The notes below the pieces were generated by a model. It was not told where the DNA came from and made no database searches. It saw only the letters and a list, made by a program, of their open reading frames with translations. A program made the position numbers and the translations under genes. A stretch of 64,000 bases of DNA, from positions 64,441,071-64,505,070 of the forward strand of contig CM053276.1 in NCBI GenBank assembly GCA_028583415.1, in the 5' to 3' direction. Source of the DNA: Protea cynaroides (Eukaryota > Streptophyta > Magnoliopsida > Proteales > Proteaceae). Shown piece by piece: positions 20,890 to 32,619 of the stretch (the first letter of the stretch is position 1; every line of letters starts with the position of its first letter).

Positions 20890-23800
20890 CTTGAAATTTG
20901 TATATAATACAAACCTTCCGAGTCGAAAAGGTGAGGATATTGCTTTCGCATAGCATTCTCTTCTTCCCATGTGATCTCTTTTACATCTTGGCTTCTCCAA
21001 GTAACCTTAACATAATAAATGTCACGGTTGCGTAGACGTTGAACCTTTCGGCTGGTAATTTCAGTTGGTGCTACTTCGAATGTCAAATCATCAGTTAGAC
21101 CCGGTGGATCCCCTGTTATCTTGTGTATTGGATCTCTGACGTACTTCTTCAGTAATGAGATATGAAATATATCATGCACACTTGACATAAATGGGGGTAG
21201 TGCTAACTGATACGCCTCTTTCCCACGTTTAGCTAGAATTTCATATGGCCCAACATATCTCGGACTTAGCTTCCCTTTCTGTCCGAATCGTTTTAAGCCT
21301 TGCATAGGTGATATTTTCAGGAATACCTTATCACCTACGATGAATTCAAGGTCTCGACATCGATTATCTGCATACTATTTCTAACGGTTCTGAGCTGTTC
21401 TAACTCTTTCCTTGATACTGTCGACTACTCGACAAGTCTCTTCAACAAACCCTGGTCCAATAATACTCCGTTCTCTAACTTCATTCCAAAACAAAGGAGT
21501 TCGACACTTCCTATCATACAGTGCTTTATAGGGTGACATCTGTATAGTAGCCTGATAGTTGTTGTTATAGGCGAACTCGATCAATGGTAGTTTCTCATCC
21601 CATGATCCTTTGAAATCAATAACGCAGGCTCGAACCATGTCTTTTAAAATCTAAATGGTACACTCTGACTGTCCGTTTGTCTGAGGATGGAACGTCGTAC
21701 TGAACTTCAAAGTTGTATCCATAGCCTTCTGTAATCCTTCCCAAAACTTTGAGGTAAAGCGTGGGTCTTTGTCAGACACAATGCTTTCAGGTACACCATG
21801 CAATCTGAAAATATTATCCACATATAGCTTGGCCAACCTCTCTAGGATATACTGAGGTCGTATAGCTATGAAATGAGCTGTCTTAGTCAAACGATCCATA
21901 ATCACCCAGACCGCATCAACTACTCAGGGAGTCAATGATAATCTGGTGACGAAATCCATAGTGTTGCAATCCTTTCCATGCTAATTCTGGCAGTGGCTGC
22001 AACAATCCTGCAGGTTTTTGCCTTTCAGCCTTTACCCTCTGACAATTAGGTATTGAGACACAAATTTAGCTACATCCGCCTTCATTCCTCTCCACCAATA
22101 TAGCTTCTTCAGATCATGATACATCTTCGTACTTCCAGGATGTACCGAATAAGTAGTGGTGTGAGCTTCCTTCATTAATCTGTGTCTAATATCCAAGTCT
22201 TCATTTTCTAGAACACATACTGTTCCTTTGTATTTTAGTACCTTTTCAATGTCCAAGGTGAACTCAGGAGTAATCCTACCTTTTTTGATGTCTTCTTGCA
22301 CCGTTCTCAAATAAGGATCTGATTTAATAGCGACTTTCACTTCCTCTAATATATCAGGTATAATCTTTAATGTGGCAAACAAATTTGAGAATCGATGAAT
22401 AAATCCTTGGTTGGTTGATCCATCCGATGTATCTATCACGAACTGCTCATTACCATAATTGAATACTTTTTCTGTAACACACATTGCTGCATTCGTGTTA
22501 ACTTCTCCCTGAGATTTGATCATTGCTTTTCTACTTAGCGCATCAGCAACTACATTAGCCTTTCCTGGATGATACTGGATATCGCAATCATAATCCTTCA
22601 ATAATTCCAGCAATCTTCTTTGTCTCATGTTCAACTCCTTCTGATTAAAAAGATAAGTGAGACTTTTATGATCTGATTTAATCTAAAATTTCTCTCCATA
22701 CAAATAATGTCTCCATATCTTGACAACATGTACTACTACTGCTAATTCTAAGTCATGAGTGGGATAGTTCTTCTCATGTGTCTTCAGTTGTCTTGAGGCA
22801 TACGCAACTACTTGTTCTCCTTGCATAAGTACACGTCCTAATCCTAACCCAGACGCATCAGTGTACAAGATAAATGGTTGTCCTGGGATTGGAATAGTCA
22901 AGATGGGAGTTGATATCAATCTAGCTTTCAATGTTTGAAAACACTCTTCACATTTATCGGTCCAAACGAACTTTTCTCCTTTCTTTGTCAGACTGGTGAG
23001 AGGTACCACGATTCTAGAGTAATCTTCCACATATCATCGATAATAACCAACTAAACCTAAGAAACTTCTTATTTATGCAACATTCTTAGGTGCTTCCCAT
23101 TTTACAATGGCTTCAATCTTGCTAGGATCCACTTTAATTCCTTTAGCGGATACAACATGGCCTAAGAAAGTGACTTCATTTAGTCAAAACTTACACTTTG
23201 TAAATTTGGCGTAAAGCTTCTCTTTTCTTAGTCGCTGCAGAGCGGCTCTTAGATCTGTGACATGAATTTCTTTGTCCTTGGAGTAGACTAATATATCGTA
23301 AAGAAACACAATGACTGACGTATCCAACATATTATGGAATACCCGATTCATAAGTTCCATAAAAGTTGCGGGTGCGTTGGTTAATTCAAAAGACATGACT
23401 AAAAATTCATAATGTCCATATCTTGTTCTGAATGCTGTCTTCGGATTATCACCTTCCTTAATCTTCAACTGATGGTATCCTGACCGAAGATCAATTTTGG
23501 AGAATACCCCGGCACCTTGCAATTGATCGAACAATTCATCGATCCGAGGCAACGGGTATCGATTCTTGATTGTAAGCTTATTCAATTCCCGATAGTCTAT
23601 ACACAGTCGAACATTATCGTCCTTCTTTTTCACAAACAATATCGGCGCTCCCCATGGTGATATGCTGGGTCTGATATAACCCTTGTCTAGTAATTCCTGT
23701 AATTGTACCTTTAGTTCCTTCAGTTCAGTAGGAGCCATTTGATAGGGTGCTTTAGATACTGGTGCGGCTTCGGGTATAAGATCTATAACGAACTCTATCG

Positions 23801-24360
23801 CTCGATCGGGTGGTAGTCCTGGTAGTTCCTCAAGAAATATATCCGAAAAGTCACGCACAACATCAATATCCTTCATTCGTAGTGCTTCCTTTGTGAGATC
23901 GACCACGGTTACTAGATATCCAATTCCTCATTTCTCAAGGCATTTTCTAGCCTTTAATGCAGAGAGAATGAGTTTTCGTTTATGGGAAAGTTTGGTTCCC
24001 ACAAAACTAAATTTTGCTCCTTCCTTGTATTTAAATGTCAGTTTTTTTCTACACATAATAGGTTTGCAGAGTGCCGAGCTAACCAATCCATTCCCAAGAT
24101 AACGTCAAAGTCTACCATCTCGAGTTGAATTAAGGTTGCATCCAAAATCTTTTCGCCGATAAGAACTGGACATGGTCCATAACCTTTTTCTAGTTCCACT
24201 TCTAATCCCATAGGCGAACGTACCAGCAATTTGTAGTCTAAAGGTCTGAGGGGTAGATTTAGCTTCTTTCTAAATAACACATATATAAAGAATGAGTAGC
24301 TCTAGAATCAAAGAGTATTCTGGCGGGTATGCCATTAATAGGTACGATACTTGTGATTTG
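20890..24360 (-). pseudogene. pol: pol of element A (PR-RT-RNase H-IN-CHD), broken
   Basis: Protease near 24320 has DSRATHS where F has DSGATHS, so the active-site Gly is lost. RT lies at about 23190-23780 (WGAPILFVKKKD, IDYRELNKLTIKNRYPLPRIDE). Its catalytic box reads VFLYDILVYS, so the first Asp is replaced. RNase H (22530-22900) keeps TDASGLGLG, DLEL, SDHKSL and ADALSRK. Integrase zinc region (EAHTTTYSVHPG) is near 22170, the core near 21560-22000 (SDKDPRFTSKFW) and the chromodomain-like end (PTEITSRKVQRLRNRD, VKVTW, ITWEEENAM) near 20930-21070. Several stops separate these parts. Confidence 0.9.
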
Positions 24361-24408
24361 ATTTAATTTAGTCTACATGCTCACACAAGGTAATACAAAA
24401 TGAAAGGT

Positions 24409-25731
24409 TCAGGTCATACCTGTGACTACATCAGGCGATGCGACAACATCCTCAGATGTAATTGCATAAACCTTTCCTTGCTGTAGCTGCTTCCTGGGCT
24501 TAGGACACTCCCTTGAATAATGTCCTATTTGATTACAGTTAAAGCATTTTACTCCCTCACTACTTTGCTTCTGTTGAGGTTGGACTGTTGGAGTAGTCTC
24601 GGCTACAGTATTGAAGCCTTGAGTACGGAAGGGTTTAAAGGTCTTTGTGTTCCCTCTGTTATATGAATTTCCATTAGGCCTTTTGATACCTCTGTTCTGA
24701 GCAAAATAACTTTCCCTCTGGCTCGATTCCAGTACTCGAGCAATTTGTACCGCTTCATTATAAATCTTCTTTTCTAGTCCCAATACATGCTCATGGATAC
24801 TTCCCCTAAGTCCCATGACGAACCTTTGGATTTTGATATTTTCCTCCTGCATGCTAGAGGGAGCAAAGGAAAACAGCTCTTCATAATGCTGTTGATACGC
24901 ATCCACAGTCATCTATCTTTGATACAGACTCAAAAACTCTCTTTCCATCGTATCTCTGAAACTTCTGAAAAAATACTTCTCGAAGAATGCTTCTTTATAC
25001 ATAGCCCAGGTCAATTGGGCGTGCTTCGTTAATAGATAACTTCGAGTAGACTTCCACCAATGATGTGCATCGCCCTTCAGCATAAATGTGGCACATAACA
25101 CTTTTTTCTCTTCATTTACAGTCATCATCATGAAGTTCCTTTCCATCTCGTCGATCCAGTGAGCTGGCCACAAAGGATCCACTGGCTTGCCATTAAATTC
25201 CTTAGGCTTCATCTTCAGGAAATGCTCGATTAGTTGAGAATGGCCCAACTGATACTGAGCATATGCTCCTTATATAGGCTGTTGATACTGGTAATTGCGT
25301 TGGTTGTATATGCCTTGAGCTACTTTAGGGTTTTGTACTTGAGCTTGTACAAATGGCGTTTGAGGTGCTTGAGGTACCGTGTTATTCATAGTCGATGCTT
25401 GGGACACGGTGTTGCTACCCCCTGGTACGGTACTAGCTTGTCCCACCGGTAAAGGTGTAGTGTTTACAGCTTGGAAAGCCATTCCCATAGCAGTTTGCAT
25501 GTTGGCTTGCACTTGCTGTATTTGCTGCAACTGTTGTGCTAGATTCATCACCGCAGTAGCCAAATCTGTAGGTGGGGCTAGCAAGTTTGTAGGGTTAGCC
25601 TAGTCGTTGACTCCTGGCGGCACCACATTCTGATTCTCCTATTCCTCAGGGTTTTCATGGCCATTTTCCTCTACATGTGGTGGTGGTGGAATTGGGTTAC
25701 GTCCTCTCCTGGTTATTCTTCGCCTAACCAT
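24409..25731 (-). pseudogene. gag: gag of element A, with stops
   Basis: It starts at the ATG at 25731 (MVRRRITRRGRNPIPPPP, matching the start of F gag). It runs through a Gln-rich part, the capsid-like part (IEHFLKMKPKEFNG, WIDEMERNFMM, AHHWWKSTRSYL, near 25000-25240) and a CCHC zinc knuckle CFNCNQIGHYSREC near 24510-24552. It ends VVTGMT at 24409. In-frame stops occur near 25660, 25600, 25269 and 24913, but the frame hardly shifts. It codes the capsid/RNA-binding protein of the particle. Confidence 0.9.
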
Positions 25732-25874
25732 TTCTTGTTTCCGGCGGTGGTAGTGTCTGAAAGTCGAAGAACTTATGAGGCAATCATAATATACATTATT
25801 CTCATGTTAAAATGCAAATAAACAAGGTAAAATTTCAATTTTTAAAGTCATTCAGTCAAAACAGAGTATTTTTC

Positions 25875-25922
25875 ATCGTGTGGTCGATGGTGGGGTCGCA
25901 GTATATGCAACCATAGGGTATG
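25875..25922. promoter_or_regulatory. CGACC words between gag and extra gene (A), gag side
   Basis: TGTGGTCGATGGTGGGGTCG and related words, cut off from 30297-30465 by the solo LTR. Together they form one array between the divergent gag and extra gene. Confidence 0.5.
25918..25922. repeat. Target duplication of the solo LTR, left (GTATG)
   Basis: Identical to 30297-30301. Confidence 0.9.
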
Positions 25923-26755
25923 TGTAAGCACCCCATTTTTGCCATCCCAGCTAAACAAAGCCCTGCGGGCGTGTGGACAACAAAAGGAGAAAGATGATCG
26001 AAAGTTTGGATTTTTGACTGCGAATTTGAGAAAGTTTTCAATGGGTCTGTGAATTTGAGGATGTTTTCAATGGGTCCACAGCAAGGTCATGGGTTATAAT
26101 TTTGCATGGATGCATAGGTCATAGAATTATCTTCGAAATGAGACCAGAATTGCTCAATTCTGATATCAAATGAAGAAGATATGACCATTTAGTCGGATGA
26201 TACATATAAGGGAGGTTTATGAAGTTATTATAAATTATCCCAGGGGCTTTCGTGCAAATTATCCTAAGTCGGATCGTTTGAATTTCAAATCATCATATCT
26301 TAATCATCCGACATCGGATTCAGATGATCCCAAGACCATTATTCTTCATTCATGATTTTCTACAAAGTGGACGTAAAAAATTCCGGGTAGAAGTCACCAG
26401 TGGGTCCCATGCAAGCTTGCATGCAAAATTATCGTCAGAACTTCAAAGCTGCATATCTTTTCCGTTCTACATCGGATTCAGGTGATTCCAGTTCCTATAT
26501 TCCTCATTTTTAATGTTCTACAAAATGAATGTAAAAAATTTGGAATAGAGGCCATCGGAAAATTCCATGCGGGATGACAGAGGAATTGACCCATGAAATG
26601 ACAAGGAGAGAAAACCCAGTTAATTCCAATTAATCCAGTCAACTCAGTTCAAGCTAGTTTTGGTCCAACCTAGCTCAACCCATATCAGTTTAACTCAGTC
26701 AACCTAAGTCAGTCTCAACCCGTTTCGAACCAGTTCATTTATGTGCATAGTATTT

Positions 26756-26776
26756 ATATATATTATATATATTATA

Positions 26777-26814
<38 letters not shown>

Positions 26815-26875
26815 ATGTATGTTATTAAATATATGTGTATATATGTATATAATATATATTATTATATGTAAATGA
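26756..26875. repeat. AT/ATGT microsatellite
   Basis: Long TA run with ATGTGT variants in the U3 part of the solo LTR. Confidence 0.95.
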
Positions 26876-27300
26876 TAATCCAAAAGATTTTGAGAAGAAA
26901 AAAGGAAAGAGGGGAGAGAGAAACGTGAAAGTGAAGGGGGATTTTGGTTTTGGAGATAATCCAAAAGATTTTTGAGAAAAAAATGGAAAGAGGGGAGAGA
27001 AAAATGTGGAAGAGAAGGGGATTTAGGGTTTTGAGATAATCCAAAAAGATTTTGAGAATAAAAGGAAAGAGGGGAGAGAGAAACGTGAAAGTGAAGGGGG
27101 ATTTTGGTTTTGGAGATAATCCAAAAGATTTTTGAGGAAAAAATGGAAAGAGGGGAGAGAAAAGCGTGGAAGAGAAGGGGATTTAGGGTTTTGAGATAAT
27201 CCAAAAGATTTTGAGAAGAAAAAGGAAAGAGGGGAGAGAGAAAACGTGAGAGAAGGGGATTTAGGGTTTTGAGATAATCCAAAAGATCTTGAGAAGAAAA
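26873..27300. repeat. About 80-bp tandem repeats with dimer structure
   Basis: Six starts of GATAATCCAAAAGA at about 26873, 26956, 27035, 27115, 27196 and 27272, so spacing is 76-83 bases. Units 1 and 3 share GATTTTGGTTTTGGAG; units 2, 4 and 5 share GATTTAGGGTTTTGAG, giving a higher-order dimer of about 160 bases. Confidence 0.9.
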
Positions 27301-27407
27301 AAGGAAAGAGAGAGGAATAAAAGAAAAAAAGAAAAGAAAAAAGGGGGAAAAAGATTCCCCTTCACGTTTTCTAGAAAAAAGGATCTTCTAGAAAATGAGT
27401 GAAAAAT

Positions 27408-27415
27408 TATAAATA
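27408..27415 (+). promoter_or_regulatory. TATA box of the solo LTR
   Basis: TATAAATA, followed by a purine-rich GAGAGA leader; fixes the plus orientation. Confidence 0.7.
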
Positions 27416-28779
27416 GGCAAGAGGAGGATCCTTTTTTCCAGAGCAGAGAGAGAGGGGAACGTGGGTGAGAGAGAGAAACGTGAGTGAGAGAGAGAAAACG
27501 TGAGAGAGGAAGAAAGAAAGAGAGAGAAAAGAGAAAAGAAAGAAAAGAGAAGAAGAAAAGAGAGAAAAAGAATAGAGAAAGAAGCAGAAGAGAGGAGAAG
27601 GAGGATTCACATTCAAAGGGGATTGATACAACCCCCAATCACCCTTCATCAACGGTTTCGCTCGATTTGAGCCCAAGGTTAGTACTCTAAACAAATTTAG
27701 AGGTCGTTATAATGCCCGAATGCCAATTTTGCTTGAAAAAGGCTAATTTTCATGAAATCTCAATCATGAATGCTCTATTAAATGCTTGTTAATGTTAGGA
27801 TTCCTATGCCTAACATTTTTCATGAATGATAATTTGTCTAAGCTATTCAATGATGAATTTTTGATTGATATACAATGATGTTTGATGTTTTTTTGTAAAT
27901 TTCATAAAGTGATTTTCTGATCTGAAAATTCCAGATTTAGGGTTCAAATTTAGGACGTACATCATACATATTTTTTCTAAGATTTTGAAGCCCAAACTTT
28001 TATGGGAGTCTCTCTGATATGATATAAGACTACCTTAAAAATTTCGTTCCATTTGGAATTGGGAAAATATATCAAAAAATTTGTCTTTGACATTGCTATT
28101 TTTCTCGGATGTAATGCAATCCTCCATCGGAAAGTCTCTAGACAAAGGCCTTATGGCCATAATCAGAAACTCTACTTAACATGAACTTTTTAGACATGAA
28201 AGTCTTCTAAAAACTGGCACTGGTTTTATATTTTTTCCATTTTTCGTTGAATTGATATCAATTTTTAAGTGCATAGTGCTTTGATTTCAGATCTGTCATG
28301 ATGTGCTGATTTGCATGATTGAAAAGAGTCATTTTTCACAAAGAAAATATACTGTGTTAACTTGTTTTTCTTAATGAAATTTTAGATCAGACAGTTATCT
28401 ACATAGATATATGTCTGTATTTAATTTTCATTAAGAATAGAATTTTATTTGGAATTTATGGTGCAACTGGTCAAAAATATGGAACAGACCTGACCAGTGT
28501 ATTTGCCTGTACTTGGGGAATATTTTCGACCTGCCTATGGTCTCTTTTAGGATTATCTTCCTTGAGACAAAATGTTGGCCTCTGAGTCTTCTTTCCAGGG
28601 ATATCTTTTAAGAATTTTTTGAGTAAGTATAGTGCCCTATGTGCCCATTTTGGTCCAGCCTGACAAAGCTGTCATCTTGCTACGTGTTCCATCATGTTTT
28701 GATTGATTCTCATATGCTTTGGTTGTTTTTCACATGCCATATTTGATGCTATGCTATGTTCGGATGCTCGTATGCATAC

Positions 28780-28918
28780 ACTACTATAATTGGAATGGTC
28801 ACACTGCCATAATTGGAATAGTCACACTGCCATAATTGGAATGATCACACTGCCATAATTGGAATGATCACATTGCCATAATTGGAATAATCACATTGCC
28901 ATGATTGGAATGCTACAC
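28780..28918. repeat. 23-bp tandem repeat, six copies
   Basis: Unit ACTGCCATAATTGGAATGATCAC with few changes between copies; looser relatives follow to about 29060. Confidence 0.9.
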
Positions 28919-29326
28919 ATGCTTATTGCCATATTTGTCTACTACACTTGCTCACATATTACTGCCATGTTTGGAAGCACACTTACCATGTTTGTATTGA
29001 TTCACATGCTCACTTGCCATTTTTGACTGATGTGTTGCTAAATTTGAATATATTTCCAACATGCTATATTTGGATGCTTACACTGCTATATCTAAGCTCA
29101 CATTGCTTTGTTAGATTGTTTACATTGTACAACAACTAGGGCAAGATACACCCTAAGATGGAAAGAATTGAACAATTAGGGTAGTGAAACCCTAAAAATG
29201 GAAAGAATAATTAGGGCAAAATAAACCCTAGAATAAAGAGAATAATTAGGGTATGAAACCCTAAAAAAATGAAAATCACAATGAAAAGGGATAGGAAACC
29301 CTAGAAACCTAAAAATGGAAACAATT

Positions 29327-29554
29327 AAAAATGGTAGGAATTTAGGTCTCATCCCTAGATCCTATTGACAAAATTAGAAATAATTTGGTACACATCCCAA
29401 TTAAAAATGGTAGGAATTTAGGTCTCATCCCTAGATCCTATTGACAAAAATAAAAAGAATTTGGTACACATCCCAAATAAAAATGGTAGGAATTTAGGTC
29501 TCATCCCTAGATCCTATTGACAAAATTGGAAGGATTTGGTACACATTCCAAATC
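29327..29554. repeat. 76-bp tandem repeat, three copies
   Basis: Each copy starts AAAAATGGTAGGAATTTAGG (29327, 29403, 29479) and ends in TTTGGTACACATCCCAA. Confidence 0.9.
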
Positions 29555-30296
29555 CGACTCTCACAAATTTCGAACTACGTCGTACCTGATTTCTAGGGCA
29601 AACCCTAGAATACGTAGGCAATTTGGGAATCCCAAATACGGTACAAAGCCACTCATCAACCATCCATTCAGCATAAACTTCAACTTGAACAACAAAGAAT
29701 CTAATTGAAGCAAATGCATAAATCACTTCCATAATCTTTAATCACACAAACCGTTTCGAACTACGTTTTTGGACTTGATTTCCAGGATTGGAATACGTAG
29801 GCAGTTTGAGATGTCTTACACATCTCAGATTCAGTCCAAGACCGAACCATCTTTGGTTCGGTTCACTGTATAATATTGTACATTACATTTGCTTGTTTAT
29901 TTACTTTAAAACATGATTGGCTGAACCCTAGGTTAGAATAACTTAGCAACTTGGTTTAGGATATCCCCCATTGAACCCTAGTCATCCAGTTGACCAAGCA
30001 CAGTCAAAATTAGAATTTAAGGAAAGTTTAGGAGGCCGATAATGATCGGGCGGTTTGGGTGCCTAACACCTTCCCATAACCGTACCCTGAATACTTACCT
30101 GATCTCTTGCAGACCAAAGAATCGATACATTGGGTCACGAGTCAATAGAAGTCTTACCTTAGGGTGAGGCTACATTTTTATAGGTCCTAGACCTTAATCT
30201 AGGTGGCGACTCCAACAGAACAAATCGATCTTCATCGATACAGGATACACATGTCCATCCCGAGGAGGATCACGTCGATTTTCCATTGTCCTCACA

Positions 30297-30301
30297 GTAT
30301 G
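30297..30301. repeat. Target duplication of the solo LTR, right (GTATG)
   Basis: Identical to 25918-25922. Confidence 0.9.
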
Positions 30302-30616
30302 TGACCACACAAACCCTGTCAACTTACCGAGAGCCTATGGTTGATTGTGTGGTCGCACTATATGCGACCACAGGGTTGCGACCACACAAAACCTGTCAAC
30401 TCCCCGAGAGCCTGTGGTCGATTGTGTGGTCGCGTTTTTGGTCAAATTTTACGACCACACGACCCCAAGTCAGGTTTTTAAACCTGATTTTTGGAGCCAT
30501 TCTCCATTTTTCTCTTTTGTCTTCAACTCAACTCGCCTCTACTGAGTTGCTACAGTGTTGACCACACAAATTTGGTGATTCTTTCATCGATCCACGACCT
30601 ACTTCCATTCTTCCAG
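30297..30616 (+). promoter_or_regulatory. Probable promoter and leader exon of the extra gene (A)
   Basis: It holds eight or so CGACCACA/TGTGGTCG words (30301-30465), then a pyrimidine-rich leader ending CCAG at 30616 before a donor site. No clear TATA box. It corresponds to 51838-52200 in F. Confidence 0.5.
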
Positions 30617-31055
30617 GTATGTTCCCTACTCTTTCTCCTTTTTAAGCTTTCATACCTAGGTTTTTCTCCATTTATAGGGTTTTCTTCAAATTACTATTTT
30701 TCTGATCGTAAAAGTTTGATTTTTATTGGGGGCTTTTGCTATTGACCACCCAATCGATGAAAGCTCTCAAGAAAATTTGAGTTTCATCGGTTAGTTTATT
30801 AAAAACTTAAAAATTCCCACTTTTGACCTAAATTTTGGGGTTTTTCCCAATTGTCAAAATTTCTTCAAATTCGACCTACCTAGTTTAAATTTCTGATTGT
30901 ATGAGCCTTGCAGGATGGTTTGGGACCTATGTAAGTCCTCCTGCCCAACTGTTTGGGTGAAAAGTGAGGCTTTTGGCCAAATCACGCCTTCATAATGTCA
31001 AAATTTTGAATTTTCACTATATCTGATGATTGCTTGTTGGTCTATGTCTTTGCAG
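30617..31055 (+). other. Leader intron of the extra gene (A)
   Basis: Donor CCAG/GTATGT and acceptor TTTGCAG, 439 bases, ending six bases before the ATG. F has the same intron (449 bases) with related sequence throughout. Confidence 0.65.
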
Positions 31056-31060
31056 ATAAC

Positions 31061-32287
31061 ATGGTTCATACTAAAGTCCCCAGAGTTCGTGATCCCCATC
31101 GCTTTCGGTCTATTGAAACAGAAGCACAGTATGCTCGGTAAGAGCATAAGAAGGTGGAAGGGGGTCGTTGTGTCAACTTAGCCAACCTAGCCCTATTTGA
31201 TGTGGAGGGAGCTTTCGATGATATGGGCTGGCTCCCAGTGATTCTGTATGAGGAATACACCTGTCCTAAGTTGGAGAAACAGTTTTAATGTAGCTTACAG
31301 GTGGAGGGTGACCCAGAGGACATAGATAGAGGTAGAGAGCTCAGGATCACCAGTTTAGTTAAAGGTGTGGAGAACTCCTTTAACTGCCAGGAGTTGGCTG
31401 ATCTCCTGGGTATCTCAAATGATGGTCCTTTGGTATAGTGTGCACCCAAGGAACCTCAGTTCCTGTCAGTGAGAATGTGCGCAGAGATTGACAACCAGAT
31501 TCTTAGGGATGATCACTGGCAGATGAAGGCAATCAACCTATGGCCAGAACCCCGAGTGTATTGCAAGATCATTCAGCACAACCTAATTCTCTAGAGTGGA
31601 CACTATGAGAAAGTTTCATAGTTGACCCAATACCTTCTATACTGCATCTGTACTAGGCAACCTGTCTGCCTTCCTTATATCATAATCAGGACCATGCACC
31701 GTGCCACGACGCCTAGTCTAGTGGGTAACCTACCCTATGGGCGTTTGATCACCACTCTGCTCACTCACCTGCAGGTCGACTTGGTCGATGAGAGGATTCA
31801 TAAGGACACTTTTTTTACTGACCTTGACTGGGAGGCCATTTGCAGGATGGGGATGCGAGATGCGCAGGTCAGTAACGAGGAGAGAAACGCTATGGTGCAT
31901 CCCCATACTCGAGTAGAGATAGCAGACGTAGAGGTGATAGCAGCAGCAGTAGCAGAGGTCCACGAGGGCGATGATGAGGACGATGATGATAGGATGTTCA
32001 TGGACGTGGACGCCATACCTCCTCCATCACCACAACATTCTACTGGAGCTGGCCCTTCTCTGGTTCCTTCCCACTTAGCTGATCCTTTGCACCCACCACC
32101 AGATGACGTGATGGGGTTGCTGCATGAGATTTGAGAGGCCCAGCGTGCTACTGATCAGCGGGTGGTGGATCTGACAGCTAGTCTCCAGGTGACCCAGACT
32201 CAGGTAGCCTGGCTTACTAGGGTATATGCTGAAGATTATGATCGAGATCGTGAAGCACCTCCTCCTCCAGCACCCCCAGCTCCATGA
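31061..32287 (+). pseudogene. Extra gene opposite to gag-pol (A), plant transposon protein-like
   Basis: A 409-codon frame opposite to gag-pol, with six in-frame stops (31139, near 31286, 31437, 31592, 31619 and 32132) but no frameshift. It starts MVHTKVPRVRDPHRFRS. Middle parts read FDVEGAFDDMGWLPVI and LPYGRLITTLLTH (about 31733-31770). An acidic stretch (GDDEDDDD), a Pro-rich stretch and a C-terminal helix with VTQTQVAWLTRVYAEDYD follow. The pattern (MGW, V-x-QFY-x-NL in the F copy, LCI-like helix then LPYG-LIT) resembles the putative plant transposon protein domain (PF20167 as I remember it); this needs a profile search. Function unknown. It lies between primer site and gag, exactly as in F. 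A 51-base direct duplication follows at its stop (about 32255-32352). Confidence 0.75.
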
Positions 32288-32604
32288 TGCGTTTATTTCT
32301 TTTTACTTCCTCCTCCAGCACCCCTAGCTCCATGATGTGTTTATTTCTTTTTACTATATACTACACAGTAACTGTCCGGATTATGGACTGTACTCTGATT
32401 CGGATATATGTTAATTTTATTTTCATTTGATATATACATAGAACTTGTTTCTCCTTTTCATATGTGCATTATTCTCTGTCTTAGTTATTGTTTCATACAA
32501 CACAGGTGCTTATGGTGTGTTCTTATTAAAATTTTTAAATTTTATCCTAACTCAGTTCACGAACTCTTGTGGAAGTATACATGTTTAATAGATAGAGCCC
32601 GAGA
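32288..32604. other. Spacer between extra gene and primer site (A)
   Basis: AT-rich, no frame. It is matched by 49771-50030 in F and by 45880-46135 in E. Confidence 0.6.
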
Positions 32605-32616
32605 GCTCTGATACCA
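32605..32616 (-). promoter_or_regulatory. Primer binding site of A (initiator tRNA-Met)
   Basis: Complement of TGGTATCAGAGC, three bases from the LTR end; starts minus-strand DNA synthesis. Confidence 0.9.
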
Positions 32617-32619
32617 AGT

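Larger units (their letters stand above)
25923..30296 (+). mobile_element. Tat/Ogre-like solo LTR nested in A
   Basis: A 4374-base insertion from TGTAAGCACC to CCTCACA, flanked by GTATG on both sides, with the target continuing cleanly across it. It has a TATA box, long U5-like part, two ACGTAGGCA motifs (29607, 29797) and the stretch GGTGCCTAACACCTTCC near 30060, all familiar from Tat/Ogre-type LTRs. No gag or pol is present, so it is a solo LTR left after recombination. Internal tandem arrays are listed separately. The rest (27700-28780, 29560-30290) has no gene I can support. Confidence 0.8.

Noticed and set aside
26779..27690. Minus-strand frames rich in Leu, Pro, Phe and Ser
   Set aside because: Shadows of the purine-rich tandem repeats; repeated units give repeated peptides with no independent support.
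28780..28918. CRISPR-like array of short repeats
   Set aside because: Units are adjacent with no spacers, in a plant LTR; this is a minisatellite.
31061..32287. Extra gene as a host gene
   Set aside because: The same gene lies at the same place in F, in another insertion, so it belongs to the element family.
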